DNA from: Pseudomonas sp. ATCC 13867
Lineage (GTDB): Bacteria; Pseudomonadota; Gammaproteobacteria; Pseudomonadales; Pseudomonadaceae
NCBI RefSeq assembly: GCF_000349845.1
Contig: NC_020829.1
Coordinates: 4,285,001 to 4,349,000 of the forward strand
DNA length: 64,000 bases
Direction of reading: 5' to 3'
The translations under genes and the position numbers were made by a program. Positions 27,591 to 38,586 of the stretch are shown piece by piece. Position 1 is the first letter of the stretch. Each line of letters opens with the position of its first letter. Below the pieces are notes generated by a model. That model saw nothing but the letters and a program-made list of their open reading frames with translations. It had not been told where the DNA came from and did not search any database.

Positions 27591-28748
27591 ATGCGCAAAA
27601 TCCTGATCGCGTTGCTATTGCTGGTGGCCGTTGGCCTGGGGATATTCTTCAACCTGCCGGGGTACTTCGACCGCAAGATGAACACGGTGGCCGCACCGCC
27701 GCCCTACCCCGCCTCCGACGCCGCAACCGCCCTGCACAAGACCCTGTTCGTTGCCGACCTGCACGACGACGCCCTGCTCTGGAACCGCAACCTGCTGGAG
27801 CGCCACGACTACGGCCACAGCGACCTGCCGCGCCTGCTGGAAGGCCATGTCGGCCTGCAGGTGTTCTCCACCGTTACCAAGACCCCGCGTGGCCTGAACT
27901 ACAAGCGCAACGGCGCCGACAGCGACAACATCACTCCGCTGATCATCGCCCAGCGCTGGCCGCGCGCGACCTGGAGCAGCCTGCTCGAGCGCGCCCTCTA
28001 CCAGGGCAGGATGCTCGAAGACGCCGCCGCCGGCAGCCAGGGCAAGCTAACCCTGGTGCGCAGCCGGGCCGACCTCGCCCGCTATCTCGCCGCCTGGAAC
28101 AAGGACCCGAACCAGCTCGCCGCCGTGCTCGCCACCGAGGGGCTGCATCCGCTGGAGGGCAAGCTGGACAACCTCGATCGCATGTACGACGCGGGCTTCC
28201 GCATCATGGGCCTGACCCACTTCTTCGACAACGAAGTCGGCGGCTCCGCCCACGGCCTGCAAAAGGGCGGCCTGACGCCCTTCGGCCGCAAGGTGATCGC
28301 CCGCCTGGAAGACAAGAAGATGCTGGTGGACCTGGCGCACGCCTCCCGCGCCCTGATCGACGACGTACTGGCCATCGCCACGCGGCCGGTGCTGGTGTCC
28401 CACACCGGCGTCGAGGGCACCTGCCCCGGCATCCGCAACCTGACCGACGCCCATCTGCAGCGCATCGCCGCCACCGGCGGGGTAATCGGCATCGGCTACT
28501 GGGACGGCGCCGTGTGCGATACCTCGGTCCAGGCCATCGTCAAGGCCATCCGCTACGCCGCCGACAAGGTTGGCGTCGAACACATCGCGCTGGGCTCGGA
28601 CTTCGACGGCGCAGTACATGCGCCCTTCGACACCAGCGGCCTGGCCCAGTTGACCCAGGGGCTGGCGGAAGCCGGCTTCAGCCAGCCGGACATCGCCGCC
28701 ATCATGGGCGGCAATGTGCGCCGGTTGCTGCTGGACACGTTGCCCTGA
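27591..28748 (+). CDS. Membrane dipeptidase (M19, renal dipeptidase family)
   Basis: The 385-residue zinc dipeptidase carries an N-terminal membrane anchor or signal (about 4-21). The metal-binding features appear in order: DLHDD (56-60), the bridging Glu in [10 protein letters not shown], His in DLAHAS and VSHTG, and GSDFDG near the end. These proteins cleave dipeptides including D-amino-acid ones. The ATG at 27591 has AGCTGAG upstream, a weak site. Its neighbours are the GGDEF gene and rhlB. Confidence 0.92.
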   Translation: MRKILIALLLLVAVGLGIFFNLPGYFDRKMNTVAAPPPYPASDAATALHKTLFVADLHDDALLWNRNLLERHDYGHSDLPRLLEGHVGLQVFSTVTKTPRGLNYKRNGADSDNITPLIIAQRWPRATWSSLLERALYQGRMLEDAAAGSQGKLTLVRSRADLARYLAAWNKDPNQLAAVLATEGLHPLEGKLDNLDRMYDAGFRIMGLTHFFDNEVGGSAHGLQKGGLTPFGRKVIARLEDKKMLVDLAHASRALIDDVLAIATRPVLVSHTGVEGTCPGIRNLTDAHLQRIAATGGVIGIGYWDGAVCDTSVQAIVKAIRYAADKVGVEHIALGSDFDGAVHAPFDTSGLAQLTQGLAEAGFSQPDIAAIMGGNVRRLLLDTLP

Positions 28749-28890
28749 GGCCCACCGCCACTTCGGCGCAATGGCGCCGAAACGGCATTCATCCTGGCCG
28801 TCAAGCCCGGGAAATCCTGTGGCACTTCGCCCTGCGGGCATCTTGCATTACACTGGCGGCCGTTCATTCCTTAACCAGTACGAGACCACC

Positions 28891-30417
28891 GTGCTCAAAG
28901 CACTCAAGAAAATCTTCAGCAAAGGCGAGGGCGAGCAGCCCGTCGCCACGCCGGCAGCCCCCGCCCCCGCTGCCTCCGAGCCCGCCCAGAGCGGTGAGAA
29001 GCGTCCGCGCAAACCGCGCAATCCACGCCCCCAGAGCGAGTCCGCCGAGAAGCCGGCCCGTGGCCCGAAGGGCGGCAAGCCCCGCGCCGAGCGCTCCGAG
29101 AAAGCCGAACGCGGCGAAAAGACCGAACGCACCGACAAGCCGCGCGAGCCCAGGGCCGACAAACCGCGCCGCGAGCGCAAGCCGCGCCCGCCGGTGGTGG
29201 ACAACTGGAAGCTGGAAGACTTCGTGGTGGAGCCGGCCGAAGGCAAGACGCGTTTCCACGACTTCAACCTCGACCCGCGCCTGATGCACGCCATCCATGA
29301 CCTGGGCTTCCCCTACTGCACGCCGATCCAGGCACAGGTGTTGGGCTTCACCCTGCGTGGCCAGGACGCCATCGGCCGCGCCCAGACCGGCACCGGCAAG
29401 ACCGCCGCGTTCCTCATCTCGATCATCACCCAGCTGCTGCAGACCCCGCCGCCGAAAGAGCGCTACATGGGCGAGCCGCGCGCGCTGATCATCGCCCCCA
29501 CCCGTGAGCTGGTGGTGCAGATCGCCAACGACGCCATCGGCCTGGCCAAGTACACCGGCCTGAACGTCATGAGCTTCGTCGGCGGCATGGACTTCGACAA
29601 GCAGCTGCGCACCCTGGAATCGCGCTTCTGCGACATCCTGGTCGCCACCCCTGGCCGCCTGCTGGACTTCAACCAGCGCGGCGAGGTGCACCTGGACATG
29701 GTCGAGGTGATGGTGCTGGACGAAGCCGACCGCATGCTCGACATGGGCTTCATCCCCCAGGTCCGCCAGATCATCCGCCAGACCCCGTACAAGGGCGAGC
29801 GCCAGACCCTGCTGTTCTCCGCCACCTTCACCGACGACGTGATGAACCTGGCCAAGCAGTGGACCGTCGACCCGGCCATCGTCGAGATCGAGCCGGAGAA
29901 CGTCGCCAGCGACACCGTCGAGCAGCACGTCTACGCCGTGGCCGGCAGTGACAAGTACAAGCTGCTGTACAACCTGATCGCGCAGAACGACTGGACCCGC
30001 GTGATGGTCTTCGCCAACCGCAAGGACGAGGTGCGCCGCATCGAGGAACGCCTGACCAAGGACGGCATCAGCGCCGCCCAGATGTCCGGCGATGTGCCGC
30101 AGCACAAGCGCATCAAGGTTCTGGAAGGCTTCCGTGAAGGCAAGATCCGCGTCCTGGTCGCCACCGACGTCGCCGGTCGCGGCATCCACGTCGACGGCAT
30201 CAGCCACGTGATCAACTTCACCCTGCCCGAAGACCCGGACGACTACGTGCACCGCATCGGCCGTACCGGCCGCGCCGGCACCACCGGTACCTCCATCAGC
30301 TTCGCCGGCGAAGACGATGCCTTCGCCCTGCCGCCGATCGAGGAACTGCTGGGCCGCAAGATCAACTGCGAAATGCCGCCCACCGAGCTGCTCAAGCCGG
30401 TACCGCGCAAGCACTGA
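28891..30417 (+). CDS. rhlB: RhlB-type DEAD-box ATP-dependent RNA helicase
   Basis: The 508-residue helicase has a highly charged Pro/Lys/Arg/Glu-rich N-terminal tail of about 105 residues, followed by the two-domain DEAD core. Motifs: Q-motif region [10 protein letters not shown], Walker [23 protein letters not shown] in [13 protein letters not shown] in LLFSATF, and [10 protein letters not shown]. It unwinds structured RNA and helps the RNA degradosome. Translation is assigned to GTG 28891 because [13 protein letters not shown] fits the known start; the upstream frame is non-coding. A good terminator follows. Confidence 0.92.
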   Translation: MLKALKKIFSKGEGEQPVATPAAPAPAASEPAQSGEKRPRKPRNPRPQSESAEKPARGPKGGKPRAERSEKAERGEKTERTDKPREPRADKPRRERKPRPPVVDNWKLEDFVVEPAEGKTRFHDFNLDPRLMHAIHDLGFPYCTPIQAQVLGFTLRGQDAIGRAQTGTGKTAAFLISIITQLLQTPPPKERYMGEPRALIIAPTRELVVQIANDAIGLAKYTGLNVMSFVGGMDFDKQLRTLESRFCDILVATPGRLLDFNQRGEVHLDMVEVMVLDEADRMLDMGFIPQVRQIIRQTPYKGERQTLLFSATFTDDVMNLAKQWTVDPAIVEIEPENVASDTVEQHVYAVAGSDKYKLLYNLIAQNDWTRVMVFANRKDEVRRIEERLTKDGISAAQMSGDVPQHKRIKVLEGFREGKIRVLVATDVAGRGIHVDGISHVINFTLPEDPDDYVHRIGRTGRAGTTGTSISFAGEDDAFALPPIEELLGRKINCEMPPTELLKPVPRKH

Positions 30418-30451
30418 TCGCTTGTTGCACTACCTTCTGTTGATGACAGAG

Positions 30452-30482
30452 AAAGGCGAAGCCACCCGGCTTCGCCTTTTTC
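30452..30482 (+). terminator. Rho-independent terminator of rhlB
   Basis: A 12-bp stem of AAAGGCGAAGCC with GGCTTCGCCTTT and a 4-nt loop is followed directly by further Ts, ending TTTTTCG. It starts 35 nt after the rhlB stop. Confidence 0.92.
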
Positions 30483-30500
30483 GTTGGGCGCTACCCCTTG

Positions 30501-30523
30501 CAGGAGCGAGCTTGCTCGCGAAC
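30501..30523. repeat. Single REP element
   Basis: One REP core reads AGGAGCGAGCTTGCTCGCGA, between the rhlB terminator and the dau promoter. Confidence 0.8.
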
Positions 30524-30634
30524 CAGCACCTCCACCGCTTCAACCCTGCGAAGCGCCTCACGACATAACCTAGGGCCGCCGGAGGACAAAAAGCAGCGTC
30601 TCCGACCATCCGCCCTTGTCGATCGATACAACAG

Positions 30635-30669
30635 AGTCCAGAATGGAAAAATTAATCCAAATCTGGAGT
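30635..30669 (+). promoter_or_regulatory. Candidate DauR operator: two inverted sites upstream of dauB
   Basis: AGTCCAGAATGGAAAA (30635-30650) is followed by AATCCAAATCTGGAGT (30654-30669), whose complement ACTCCAGATTTGGATT is almost the same. The pair is thus an inverted repeat around an AT-rich centre, right before the dauB start. A third copy lies upstream of the amino-acid-binding protein gene at 34707. Assignment to DauR is inference from gene neighbourhood. Confidence 0.6.
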
Positions 30670-30675
30670 CCCGCC

Positions 30676-32767
<2,092 letters not shown>

Positions 32768-32840
32768 CCGTGACAGCCCGCGGGCGCTTGCGGCACACTC
32801 GCCAGCGCCCGCCCGGCCCCACCGCCAAAGAGCCTTGCCC

Positions 32841-33464
32841 ATGACCGCCGCAGACCCGCTGGACAACTACAAGGCAATCGCCGACGCCATCGCCACCCTG
32901 TTCTTCCCCCACGCGGAGGTGGTCATCCACGACCTGCGCAACCAGCGCGTGGCCTACCTGGCGAACAACATCTCCAAGCGCGAGATCGGCGACGACTCGG
33001 CGCTGGAAGACATGCTCGAAGGCAGCAGCGACGAGCGCAACATCGGCCCCTACGAGAAGCTCAACTGGGACGGGCAGAAGATCCGCTCCATCAGCACCGT
33101 GCTGCGCGACGGCAAGGGCGAGCCGCTGGCAGTGCTGTGCATCAACCTCAACATCACCCTGTTCGAAACCGCCAAGGCGGCGCTGGACCTGTTCCTCTCC
33201 TCGAACAAGCTGATCCCCCAGCCGGACGCACTGTTCCGCGACGACTGGCAGGAGCGCATCAACACCTTCCTGCATGGCTGGCTGCAGCAGCGCCAGTTGA
33301 GCCTGTCCACCCTCAGCCGCGACCACAAGCGCGAACTGGTCCTGGCGCTGCACGCCGAGGGGGCGTTCAAGGGCAAGAGCGCGGCGAACTATGTGGCCAA
33401 CGTGCTGAACATGGGGCGGGCGACGGTTTACAAGCATTTGAAGGAGCTGAAGGAGGAGGTCTGA
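32841..33464 (+). CDS. dauR: DauR, YheO-PAS/HTH transcriptional regulator
   Basis: The 207-residue regulator has an N-terminal YheO-like PAS domain (about 5-115, including PHAEVVIHDLRNQRVAYLANN) and a C-terminal helix-turn-helix (about 165-205, KSAANYVANVLNMGRATVYK). DauR represses the dau operon in P. aeruginosa until arginine-derived inducers are present. Its sites may be the shared motif at 30635-30669 and 34707-34722. ATG 32841 was preferred over an in-frame TTG six bases upstream. Confidence 0.92.
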   Translation: MTAADPLDNYKAIADAIATLFFPHAEVVIHDLRNQRVAYLANNISKREIGDDSALEDMLEGSSDERNIGPYEKLNWDGQKIRSISTVLRDGKGEPLAVLCINLNITLFETAKAALDLFLSSNKLIPQPDALFRDDWQERINTFLHGWLQQRQLSLSTLSRDHKRELVLALHAEGAFKGKSAANYVANVLNMGRATVYKHLKELKEEV

Positions 33465-33485
33465 ACGCCCTCGCCTTTCGTACGG

Positions 33486-33690
33486 GTTCGCGAGCAAGCT
33501 CGCTCCTACAAGAGCTACGCAGCCCCTCACCTGTAGGAGCGAGCTTACTCGCGAAGCACGGCACATTACCGATCGCGGACGGAGTCCGCTCCTACGCAGG
33601 CGGAAACACCGGAGCTGACCTGTAGGAGCGAGCTTGCTCGCGAAGCGCACGGCACATTGCCAATCAGGGTTCGCGAGCAAGCTCGCTACG
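33486..33690. repeat. Cluster of five REP elements
   Basis: Five copies alternate in orientation at about 33486, 33532, 33571, 33621 and 33668. The third (GATCGCGGACGGAGTCCGCT) is a different subtype, with GGACGGAGTCC as its palindromic core. The cluster fills the 281-bp gap between convergent dauR and the binding-protein gene; no other feature is seen except the terminator that follows. Confidence 0.85.
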
Positions 33691-33701
33691 AAAGAAAAAC
33701 A

Positions 33702-33725
33702 AAAGGCCGCCCGAAGGCGGCCTTT
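33702..33725 (-). terminator. Rho-independent terminator of the amino-acid-binding protein gene
   Basis: AAAGGCCGCC and GGCGGCCTTT form a 10-bp stem with a CGAA loop. On the minus strand it is followed by TGTTTTTC, giving a T-rich tail. It starts 20 nt after the gene stop. Confidence 0.88.
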
Positions 33726-33745
33726 CCTGCAATACGGCGAATAGA

Positions 33746-34522
33746 TCAATCCCCGTAGATATCGCTCTTGAAGTACTTGCCCTCGATTTCCTTGTACTTG
33801 CCATTGGCTCGCAGCGCATCGATGGCAGCGTTGAGCTGGCCGACCAGCTCGGTGTTGCCCTTGCGCACCGCGATACCGGCGCCCTCGCCGAAGTATTTCG
33901 GGTCCTTGAACTCCGGGCCGATGAAGGCGTAGCCCTTGCCGCGTTCGGTCTGCAGGAAGCCGATCTCCAGCGGGATGGAGTCGGCGAAAGTGCCCTCCAG
34001 GCGGCCTGCGACCAGGTCCAGATAGATCTCGTCCTGGCTGGTGTAGCGCACCACGTTGGCGCCGGCCTTGCCCAACACTTCGGTGGCGAAGCGGTCGGCG
34101 GTGGAGCCGCGCTGCACGCCGATGTTCTTGCCCTTGAGCTGGCTGAACTGCTCGTCCAGTTGCGAGCCTTCCTTCATCACCAGGCGGCCCGGGGTGAAGT
34201 AGTACTTGTGGGTGAAGTCCACCGAGCGCTTGCGCTCGTCGGTGATGGTGATGGACGACAGCGCGGCGTCGATCTTGCGCACCTTCAGCGAGGGGATCAG
34301 GCCGTCGTACTCCTGCTCGATCCACTGGCACTTGCGCTTCATCTGCTCGCACAGGGCATTGCCGATGTCGTAGTCGAAGCCGGCGATGCCGCCTTCGGGA
34401 GTCTTGTAGGCGAAGGGGGGATAGGCCGCCTCGATACCGATGCGCAGCGGCTTGTCGTCAGCATGGGAGAAGGTGGCGAAGGTGGCCAGCAGCAGGCCGC
34501 CCAGCAGGGCTTTGCGATTCAT
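33746..34522 (-). CDS. Periplasmic binding protein for arginine/ornithine-type amino acids
   Basis: The 258-residue type-3 solute-binding protein has a signal peptide ([20 protein letters not shown], cleavage before ADDKP). The core [42 protein letters not shown] and [11 protein letters not shown] place it with lysine/arginine/ornithine-binding proteins. No permease or ATPase is adjacent, so it probably shares a transporter encoded elsewhere. The upstream site at 34707 matches the dauB sites, suggesting a shared D-arginine or arginine response. It is the likely PA3865 homologue, as remembered. Confidence 0.9.
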   Translation of the reverse strand: MNRKALLGGLLLATFATFSHADDKPLRIGIEAAYPPFAYKTPEGGIAGFDYDIGNALCEQMKRKCQWIEQEYDGLIPSLKVRKIDAALSSITITDERKRSVDFTHKYYFTPGRLVMKEGSQLDEQFSQLKGKNIGVQRGSTADRFATEVLGKAGANVVRYTSQDEIYLDLVAGRLEGTFADSIPLEIGFLQTERGKGYAFIGPEFKDPKYFGEGAGIAVRKGNTELVGQLNAAIDALRANGKYKEIEGKYFKSDIYGD

Positions 34523-34706
34523 CGATGAACTCCGTGGCGTGGTCGGGTGAGCCGGCAGCCGTGCCACCGGTACGTCATGGGCAGTGCGTAGTGGAAGAGC
34601 CTGGCTCGTCCGGGGTTGCGGTGCGGCACGCCGCAGCAGCATTGCCTTGCTCTCACCCAGGCGACCGTCTTGTTGTTCGTCCGTGCGCGCAAGGCGCATA
34701 AACTTA

Positions 34707-34722
34707 AAATCCAATCTGGACT
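34707..34722 (-). promoter_or_regulatory. Third copy of the candidate DauR site, upstream of the binding-protein gene
   Basis: On the minus strand it reads AGTCCAGATTGGATTT, matching AGTCCAGAATGGAAAA and ACTCCAGATTTGGATT at the dauB promoter. It lies 185 nt before the binding-protein start codon. Only one copy is present here. Confidence 0.55.
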
Positions 34723-34920
34723 AAAAAGTACATAACGTCAATCGCCCTGCGACTGTCCGGCACACTCTCTTTTTCTGCCCCGCCGCTACTCCTTCCGGGG
34801 AATGTCGGCAGCCGGTCGATGGCCTTAGGCTGGACGTGTCCCAAGCCAATCCTAGGAGGAGTCGAACAGTTCATTCCCATGATTTCCGTAGATTCCACGG
34901 TTCAACTTGGCAGTTAGCCC

Positions 34921-34960
34921 AAGGCCCCGCGATACGCTCATGTCGCCGGGGCCTTTTCTT
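34921..34960 (+). terminator. Orphan Rho-independent terminator
   Basis: AAGGCCCCG and CGGGGCCTT form a 9-bp stem around a 17-nt loop, followed by TTCTTTT. It is on the plus strand, where no recognised gene ends, so it implies an unannotated short transcript. Confidence 0.8.
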
Positions 34961-35111
34961 TTGTCCGGTCGGCATGGCATCCGTCTTCGTCGTCGCAGGG
35001 CCCTCCCCGCCCTATAGACGAAGCCCCGCTCCAGGCGTGGGTCTGGGCGGGGCCAAGAGGGAAAGGACGCAAGGCAAAAGGCGGGCGCAAGACCCGCCAC
35101 GGGAGGATCGA

Positions 35112-36098
35112 TCAGCCGCCGCTGAGGTTCATGAAGCGCAGCACCTGCACGTCGCCGACACTGAACTCATGGCGTGCCGGCTTGCGCTGCAGGGCGCCTT
35201 GCAGGGCGTCGAGAATCGGTTCGTCGTGCAGCGGATGGCGGCGCAGCAGGCCGCGCAGGTCCAGGGAATTCTCGTGGCCCAGGCACAGCAGCAGGCGGCC
35301 TTCGGCGGTCAGGCGCAGGCGGTTGCAGGTGGCGCAGAAGTTGTGCGAATGCGGCGAGATGAAGCCGATGCGCGTGCCCGGATGCTGCGCCAGGCGTACA
35401 TAGCGCGCCGGGCCGCCACTGTGTTCGGCACTGTCCAGCAGCTCATGGCGCTCGGCGATCAGCGCGCGGACTTCGTCGCTGGAGCAGAAACTTTCCTCGC
35501 GCGCACGGCCAACCTGGCCCAGGGGCATTTCCTCGATGAAGCTGATGTCCAGCCCGTGGGCGATGGCGTAGTCCACCAGGGCCGGCACTTCGTCGGCATT
35601 GCGGCCCTTCATCACCACGCAGTTCAGCTTGATATGCTCGAAACCGGCGTCCTGCGCGGCGTCGATACCCCGCAGGACCTGCTCCAGGCGGCCGGTGCGG
35701 GTGATGGCGGCGAAGCGTTGCGGGTCCAGGGTGTCGAGGCTGATGTTGAGACGCGACAGGCCGGCGCTGTACAGATCGCCCGCAAGCCGGCTGAGCTGCG
35801 AGCCGTTGCTGGTCATGCACAGTTCGCGCAGGCCGGGCAGCGCGGCCAGCCGCTCGCACAGGTGGACGATGCCGGGGCGCACCAACGGTTCGCCGCCGGT
35901 GAGGCGCAGCTTCTTCACGCCGCGCTCGACGAAAATTCGCGCCACCCGTTCGATCTCTTCCAGGGTCAGCACCTGCTGGCGTGGCAGGAAGCGCATGTTC
36001 TCGGCCATGCAGTAGACGCAGCGAAAATCGCAGCGGTCAGTCACCGACAGGCGCAGGTAGTCGATCTTGCGGCCTTGGCCGTCGATCCATTCGGACAT
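35112..36098 (-). CDS. moaA: MoaA, GTP 3',8-cyclase (molybdopterin synthesis)
   Basis: The 328-residue radical SAM enzyme makes the first intermediate of the molybdenum cofactor from GTP, together with MoaC. The N-terminal cluster is CDFRCVYC (C23, C27, C30), GGEPL follows, and the C-terminal second cluster lies in [10 protein letters not shown] with a later Cys in LLLCLG. The chain ends in GG as required for catalysis. It is the last gene of the nar operon, so cofactor synthesis is coexpressed with NarG. The start [19 protein letters not shown] is the family N-terminus. Confidence 0.95.
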   Translation of the reverse strand: MSEWIDGQGRKIDYLRLSVTDRCDFRCVYCMAENMRFLPRQQVLTLEEIERVARIFVERGVKKLRLTGGEPLVRPGIVHLCERLAALPGLRELCMTSNGSQLSRLAGDLYSAGLSRLNISLDTLDPQRFAAITRTGRLEQVLRGIDAAQDAGFEHIKLNCVVMKGRNADEVPALVDYAIAHGLDISFIEEMPLGQVGRAREESFCSSDEVRALIAERHELLDSAEHSGGPARYVRLAQHPGTRIGFISPHSHNFCATCNRLRLTAEGRLLLCLGHENSLDLRGLLRRHPLHDEPILDALQGALQRKPARHEFSVGDVQVLRFMNLSGG

Positions 36099-36217
36099 GG
36101 TGTTCCACTCCAGCCGATCCCCATGCCCCAGGGCACGAGGACCGATATTCGTATCCGTTTCCGAAGCCCCTCCCTCCTTGGGGAGGGAAGGTCGGGAGAG
36201 AGGGGCCCGGAACCGGT

Positions 36218-37036
36218 TCACTGCACCAGCGGACTCTCCGCGCCGTCGAAGACGAAACCGTCGATCCGGGCCTCGCCCGCCAGTACGCTGATGTACTGGC
36301 TGACCGCACGCTGCAGCACCTGGGCGCGCAGGTAAGCGGCGATGCGCGGGCGCGCTTCGGCGAAGTCCAGCGGCTCGCCGCCATCGCGCTCGATCAGCTC
36401 GACGACGTGCAGGCCGTAGCGGCTTTCCAGCGGATGGCCGAGCAGGCCGGGTTGCTGTTGCAGCAGGCGTTTCTCGAACTCGGGAACGGTCTGCCCCGGC
36501 TCGATCCAGCCCAGATCACCGCCATCGTCTTTCGACGGGCAGTCGGAGAAGCGCATGGCCTTCTCCGCGAAACGTTCAGGGTGCTCGCGCAGTTCGGCCA
36601 GCAGCTCCTCGGCCTGTTCGCGGGCCTTGGCGCGACCTTCCAGGTCGTCCGGCGCGCAGCCCAGCAGCACGTGGCGCAGGCGCATGCGCCAGGGCGAGGT
36701 CAGGCGAGTCGGGTTGGCGTCGTACCACTGGCGGCAGCTGGATTCGTCAGCCTCGGGCACCCCAACCTCACGGTCGATCAGCGCGCGGATGCGCGCCTCT
36801 TCCGGGGCCTCGCCCTCCTCCGCGTCGGCAGTCAGGCCCAGCGCGTCGGCGCGTTGCACCAGCAGTTGGCGCACCACCAGCGCGCGGCAGGCGGAATACA
36901 GCGCCTCGGCGTGGCTGGAAGCGGGATGGTATTGCAGCTCGCGGGCCAGTTCGCCCTCATCGATGGCGACACCGTTGACTTCAATTTTCGGAAGGTCGAC
37001 GTGTTCGACCTTGGCTTCGTAGTGGGAGCAACTCAT
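36218..37036 (-). CDS. Parvulin-type peptidyl-prolyl isomerase of the nar operon (NifM-like)
   Basis: The 272-residue protein has an N-terminal helical chaperone-like part and a parvulin domain (about 115-215, [19 protein letters not shown] and [20 protein letters not shown]). There is no signal peptide, so it acts in the cytoplasm. It lies between narI and moaA as in PAO1 (PA3871, as remembered). It probably helps fold or mature NarGHI, by analogy with NifM for nitrogenase, but direct evidence is lacking. ATG 37036 follows GGAGGTGA. Confidence 0.88.
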   Translation of the reverse strand: MSCSHYEAKVEHVDLPKIEVNGVAIDEGELARELQYHPASSHAEALYSACRALVVRQLLVQRADALGLTADAEEGEAPEEARIRALIDREVGVPEADESSCRQWYDANPTRLTSPWRMRLRHVLLGCAPDDLEGRAKAREQAEELLAELREHPERFAEKAMRFSDCPSKDDGGDLGWIEPGQTVPEFEKRLLQQQPGLLGHPLESRYGLHVVELIERDGGEPLDFAEARPRIAAYLRAQVLQRAVSQYISVLAGEARIDGFVFDGAESPLVQ

Positions 37037-37105
37037 TTCGATCACCTCCGGATGGCGGGTAACGTCTTTGGCGTTATCTACCCTTCGGGTTCGAGATTCG
37101 GGTTG

Positions 37106-37133
37106 GGCGGATAACGCACCAGCGCTATCCGCC
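37106..37133. repeat. Inverted repeat between narI and the parvulin gene
   Basis: GGCGGATAACGC and GCGCTATCCGCC form 12-nt arms with one mismatch and a 4-nt loop. It resembles a common Pseudomonas intergenic repeat (GGCGGATAACGC-type). It could reduce read-through from narI into the two downstream genes. Confidence 0.65.
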
Positions 37134-37139
37134 GCTTCA

Positions 37140-37826
37140 TCACACTGCGCGACGCTTGGTACGGACCACCTGGTAGCGGCGGCCGAAGTACCAGACCGGG
37201 GCGCTGACGATGTGCACCAGACGGGTGAAGGGGAACAGCACGAACAGGGTCAGGCCGAGGGTCACGTGCAGCTTGTAGACCAGCGATACCGGCGCGATGG
37301 CGTCGGCGGCGGCCATCGGCTGCAGGGTGACGATGGATTGTGCCCAGTTGGCGAGCATCACCATCACCGAACCGTCCAGGTGATGGGTCGAGGCGACGAT
37401 GGTGGACAGGCCGAGGATCAGTTGGACGTAGAGCACCAGCAGGATCATCAGGTCCGAGGCATTGCCGGTGGCGCGGACACGGTCGTTGGTCAGGCGGCGC
37501 AGGATCAGGCCGGTCAGGCCGATGAAGCAGAGGACGCCGAAGAAGCCACCGGAGACCATCGCCAGCAGTTGTTTCTGCTCGGTGCTGATCAGGTGCTCAT
37601 AGACCGCGTGCGGGGTCAGCAGGCCGACGAAGTGGCCGGCGAGGATGAACAGCACCCCGACGTGGAACAGGTTGCTGTAGACCCGCATGCCTTTCTTGCT
37701 CAGCATCTGGCTGGAGCCGGCTTTCCAGGTGTATTGCGAGAGGTCGAAGCGCGCCCAGCTGCCAACCAGGCAGATGAGCAGCGCAACGTACGGGTAAACC
37801 CCGAAGACGAGAAGATTGAGGGACAT
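37140..37826 (-). CDS. narI: NarI, cytochrome b subunit of respiratory nitrate reductase
   Basis: The 228-residue inner-membrane protein has five hydrophobic segments and paired His residues (SNLFHVGVLFILAGHFVG; KLHVTLG; TRLVHIV) that hold two b-hemes. It oxidises quinol at the periplasmic side and passes electrons to NarH. Length matches E. coli NarI (225). GGAG precedes ATG 37826; the narJ stop is only 2 nt away, so translation is coupled. Confidence 0.96.
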   Translation of the reverse strand: MSLNLLVFGVYPYVALLICLVGSWARFDLSQYTWKAGSSQMLSKKGMRVYSNLFHVGVLFILAGHFVGLLTPHAVYEHLISTEQKQLLAMVSGGFFGVLCFIGLTGLILRRLTNDRVRATGNASDLMILLVLYVQLILGLSTIVASTHHLDGSVMVMLANWAQSIVTLQPMAAADAIAPVSLVYKLHVTLGLTLFVLFPFTRLVHIVSAPVWYFGRRYQVVRTKRRAV

Positions 37827-37828
37827 GT

Positions 37829-38581
37829 TCAGGCTCCTACTTTGGCCGCCCGGTACTGCATCTGCGGAACCGGCTGGGCGACCCACTGCATGGGTTGTTC
37901 TGCGGCGGAGGAAATCCGCCGCGCGCTGGAGGACGGGCAACCGGCGGCGGGCTCGGCGAAGCTCACCGGGGTTTCCTCCCAGGCCTTGTCGATGGCTTCC
38001 AGGCTGTCGTCGCGTACTTCCTGATCACGGTCGCGCTTGAGCGCGCTCAGGTCAGGCCGCTCGCCGGACAGCTCCAGCAAACCGTGGAAGACCGCCGCGT
38101 AAGGGCTGTCACGCTCGTCCAGGCGCAGCGCCAGCAGCGCGAGGATATGCGCCACTTCCGCGAGGCCCACGCGGGCCGACTCGGCGTCCTGCAGGGCGAG
38201 GAACTCCAGGTACAGCGGCAGGTAGTCCGGCAGCTCGTTGACGTCGATGGCCAGGCCCGCCCGGGTGTAGCGGTCCATCAGGTCGACCATCGCCTGGCCA
38301 CGGTCACGGGATTCGCCGTGCACATGTTCGAACAGCAGCAGCGACACCGAGCGGCCGCGCTCGAACAGGCCGTCATAGCGCGCCTGCACGTCCAACAGGT
38401 CGCCCCGGCACAGCTCGTTGAGCAGCGTGGCGAGGCCGTCACGCTGCGCTTCGGGCAGGTCGCAGGTACGGATCAGAGAGTGCAGCGCCAGACTCTCCTC
38501 ACGCAGCTCGGCGCAAGGGTAGTCCAGCAGCAACGCGCTGAGCTTGAGCAATTGGCTATGGCCGTCCATTGAGATCGTCAT
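37829..38581 (-). CDS. narJ: NarJ, nitrate reductase assembly chaperone
   Basis: The 250-residue TorD-family chaperone binds NarG and guides molybdenum cofactor insertion; it is not part of the final enzyme. The family core is LLKLSALLLDYPCAELRE, DLPDYLPLYLEFLA-like residues at the centre and SLLLFEHVHGESRDRGQAM. The C-terminal 30 residues are low in complexity. AGGAG precedes ATG 38581, and an internal ATG at 38569 is possible. It lies between narH and narI. Confidence 0.95.
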   Translation of the reverse strand: MTISMDGHSQLLKLSALLLDYPCAELREESLALHSLIRTCDLPEAQRDGLATLLNELCRGDLLDVQARYDGLFERGRSVSLLLFEHVHGESRDRGQAMVDLMDRYTRAGLAIDVNELPDYLPLYLEFLALQDAESARVGLAEVAHILALLALRLDERDSPYAAVFHGLLELSGERPDLSALKRDRDQEVRDDSLEAIDKAWEETPVSFAEPAAGCPSSSARRISSAAEQPMQWVAQPVPQMQYRAAKVGA

Positions 38582-38586
38582 GGCGG

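Larger units (their letters stand above)
34523..35111. other. Intergenic region with possible short transcript ending at 34960
   Basis: In this 589-bp gap the first part holds the promoter of the binding-protein gene. At 34850-34920 there is AGGAGGAG followed 20 nt later by a 12-codon frame, MISVDSTVQLGS, then a stop and a strong terminator. I do not recognise the frame, and its ribosome site is too distant, so a small RNA or leader is equally possible. From 34961 to 35111 nothing else is seen. Confidence 0.4.

Noticed and set aside
33486..33690. CRISPR-like array
   Set aside because: The repeats alternate in orientation, spacers are irregular, and units match the Pseudomonas REP. No cas genes are present.
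37077..37139. tRNA-like GGTTCGAG sequence
   Set aside because: No cloverleaf can be drawn; it belongs to an intergenic inverted repeat.
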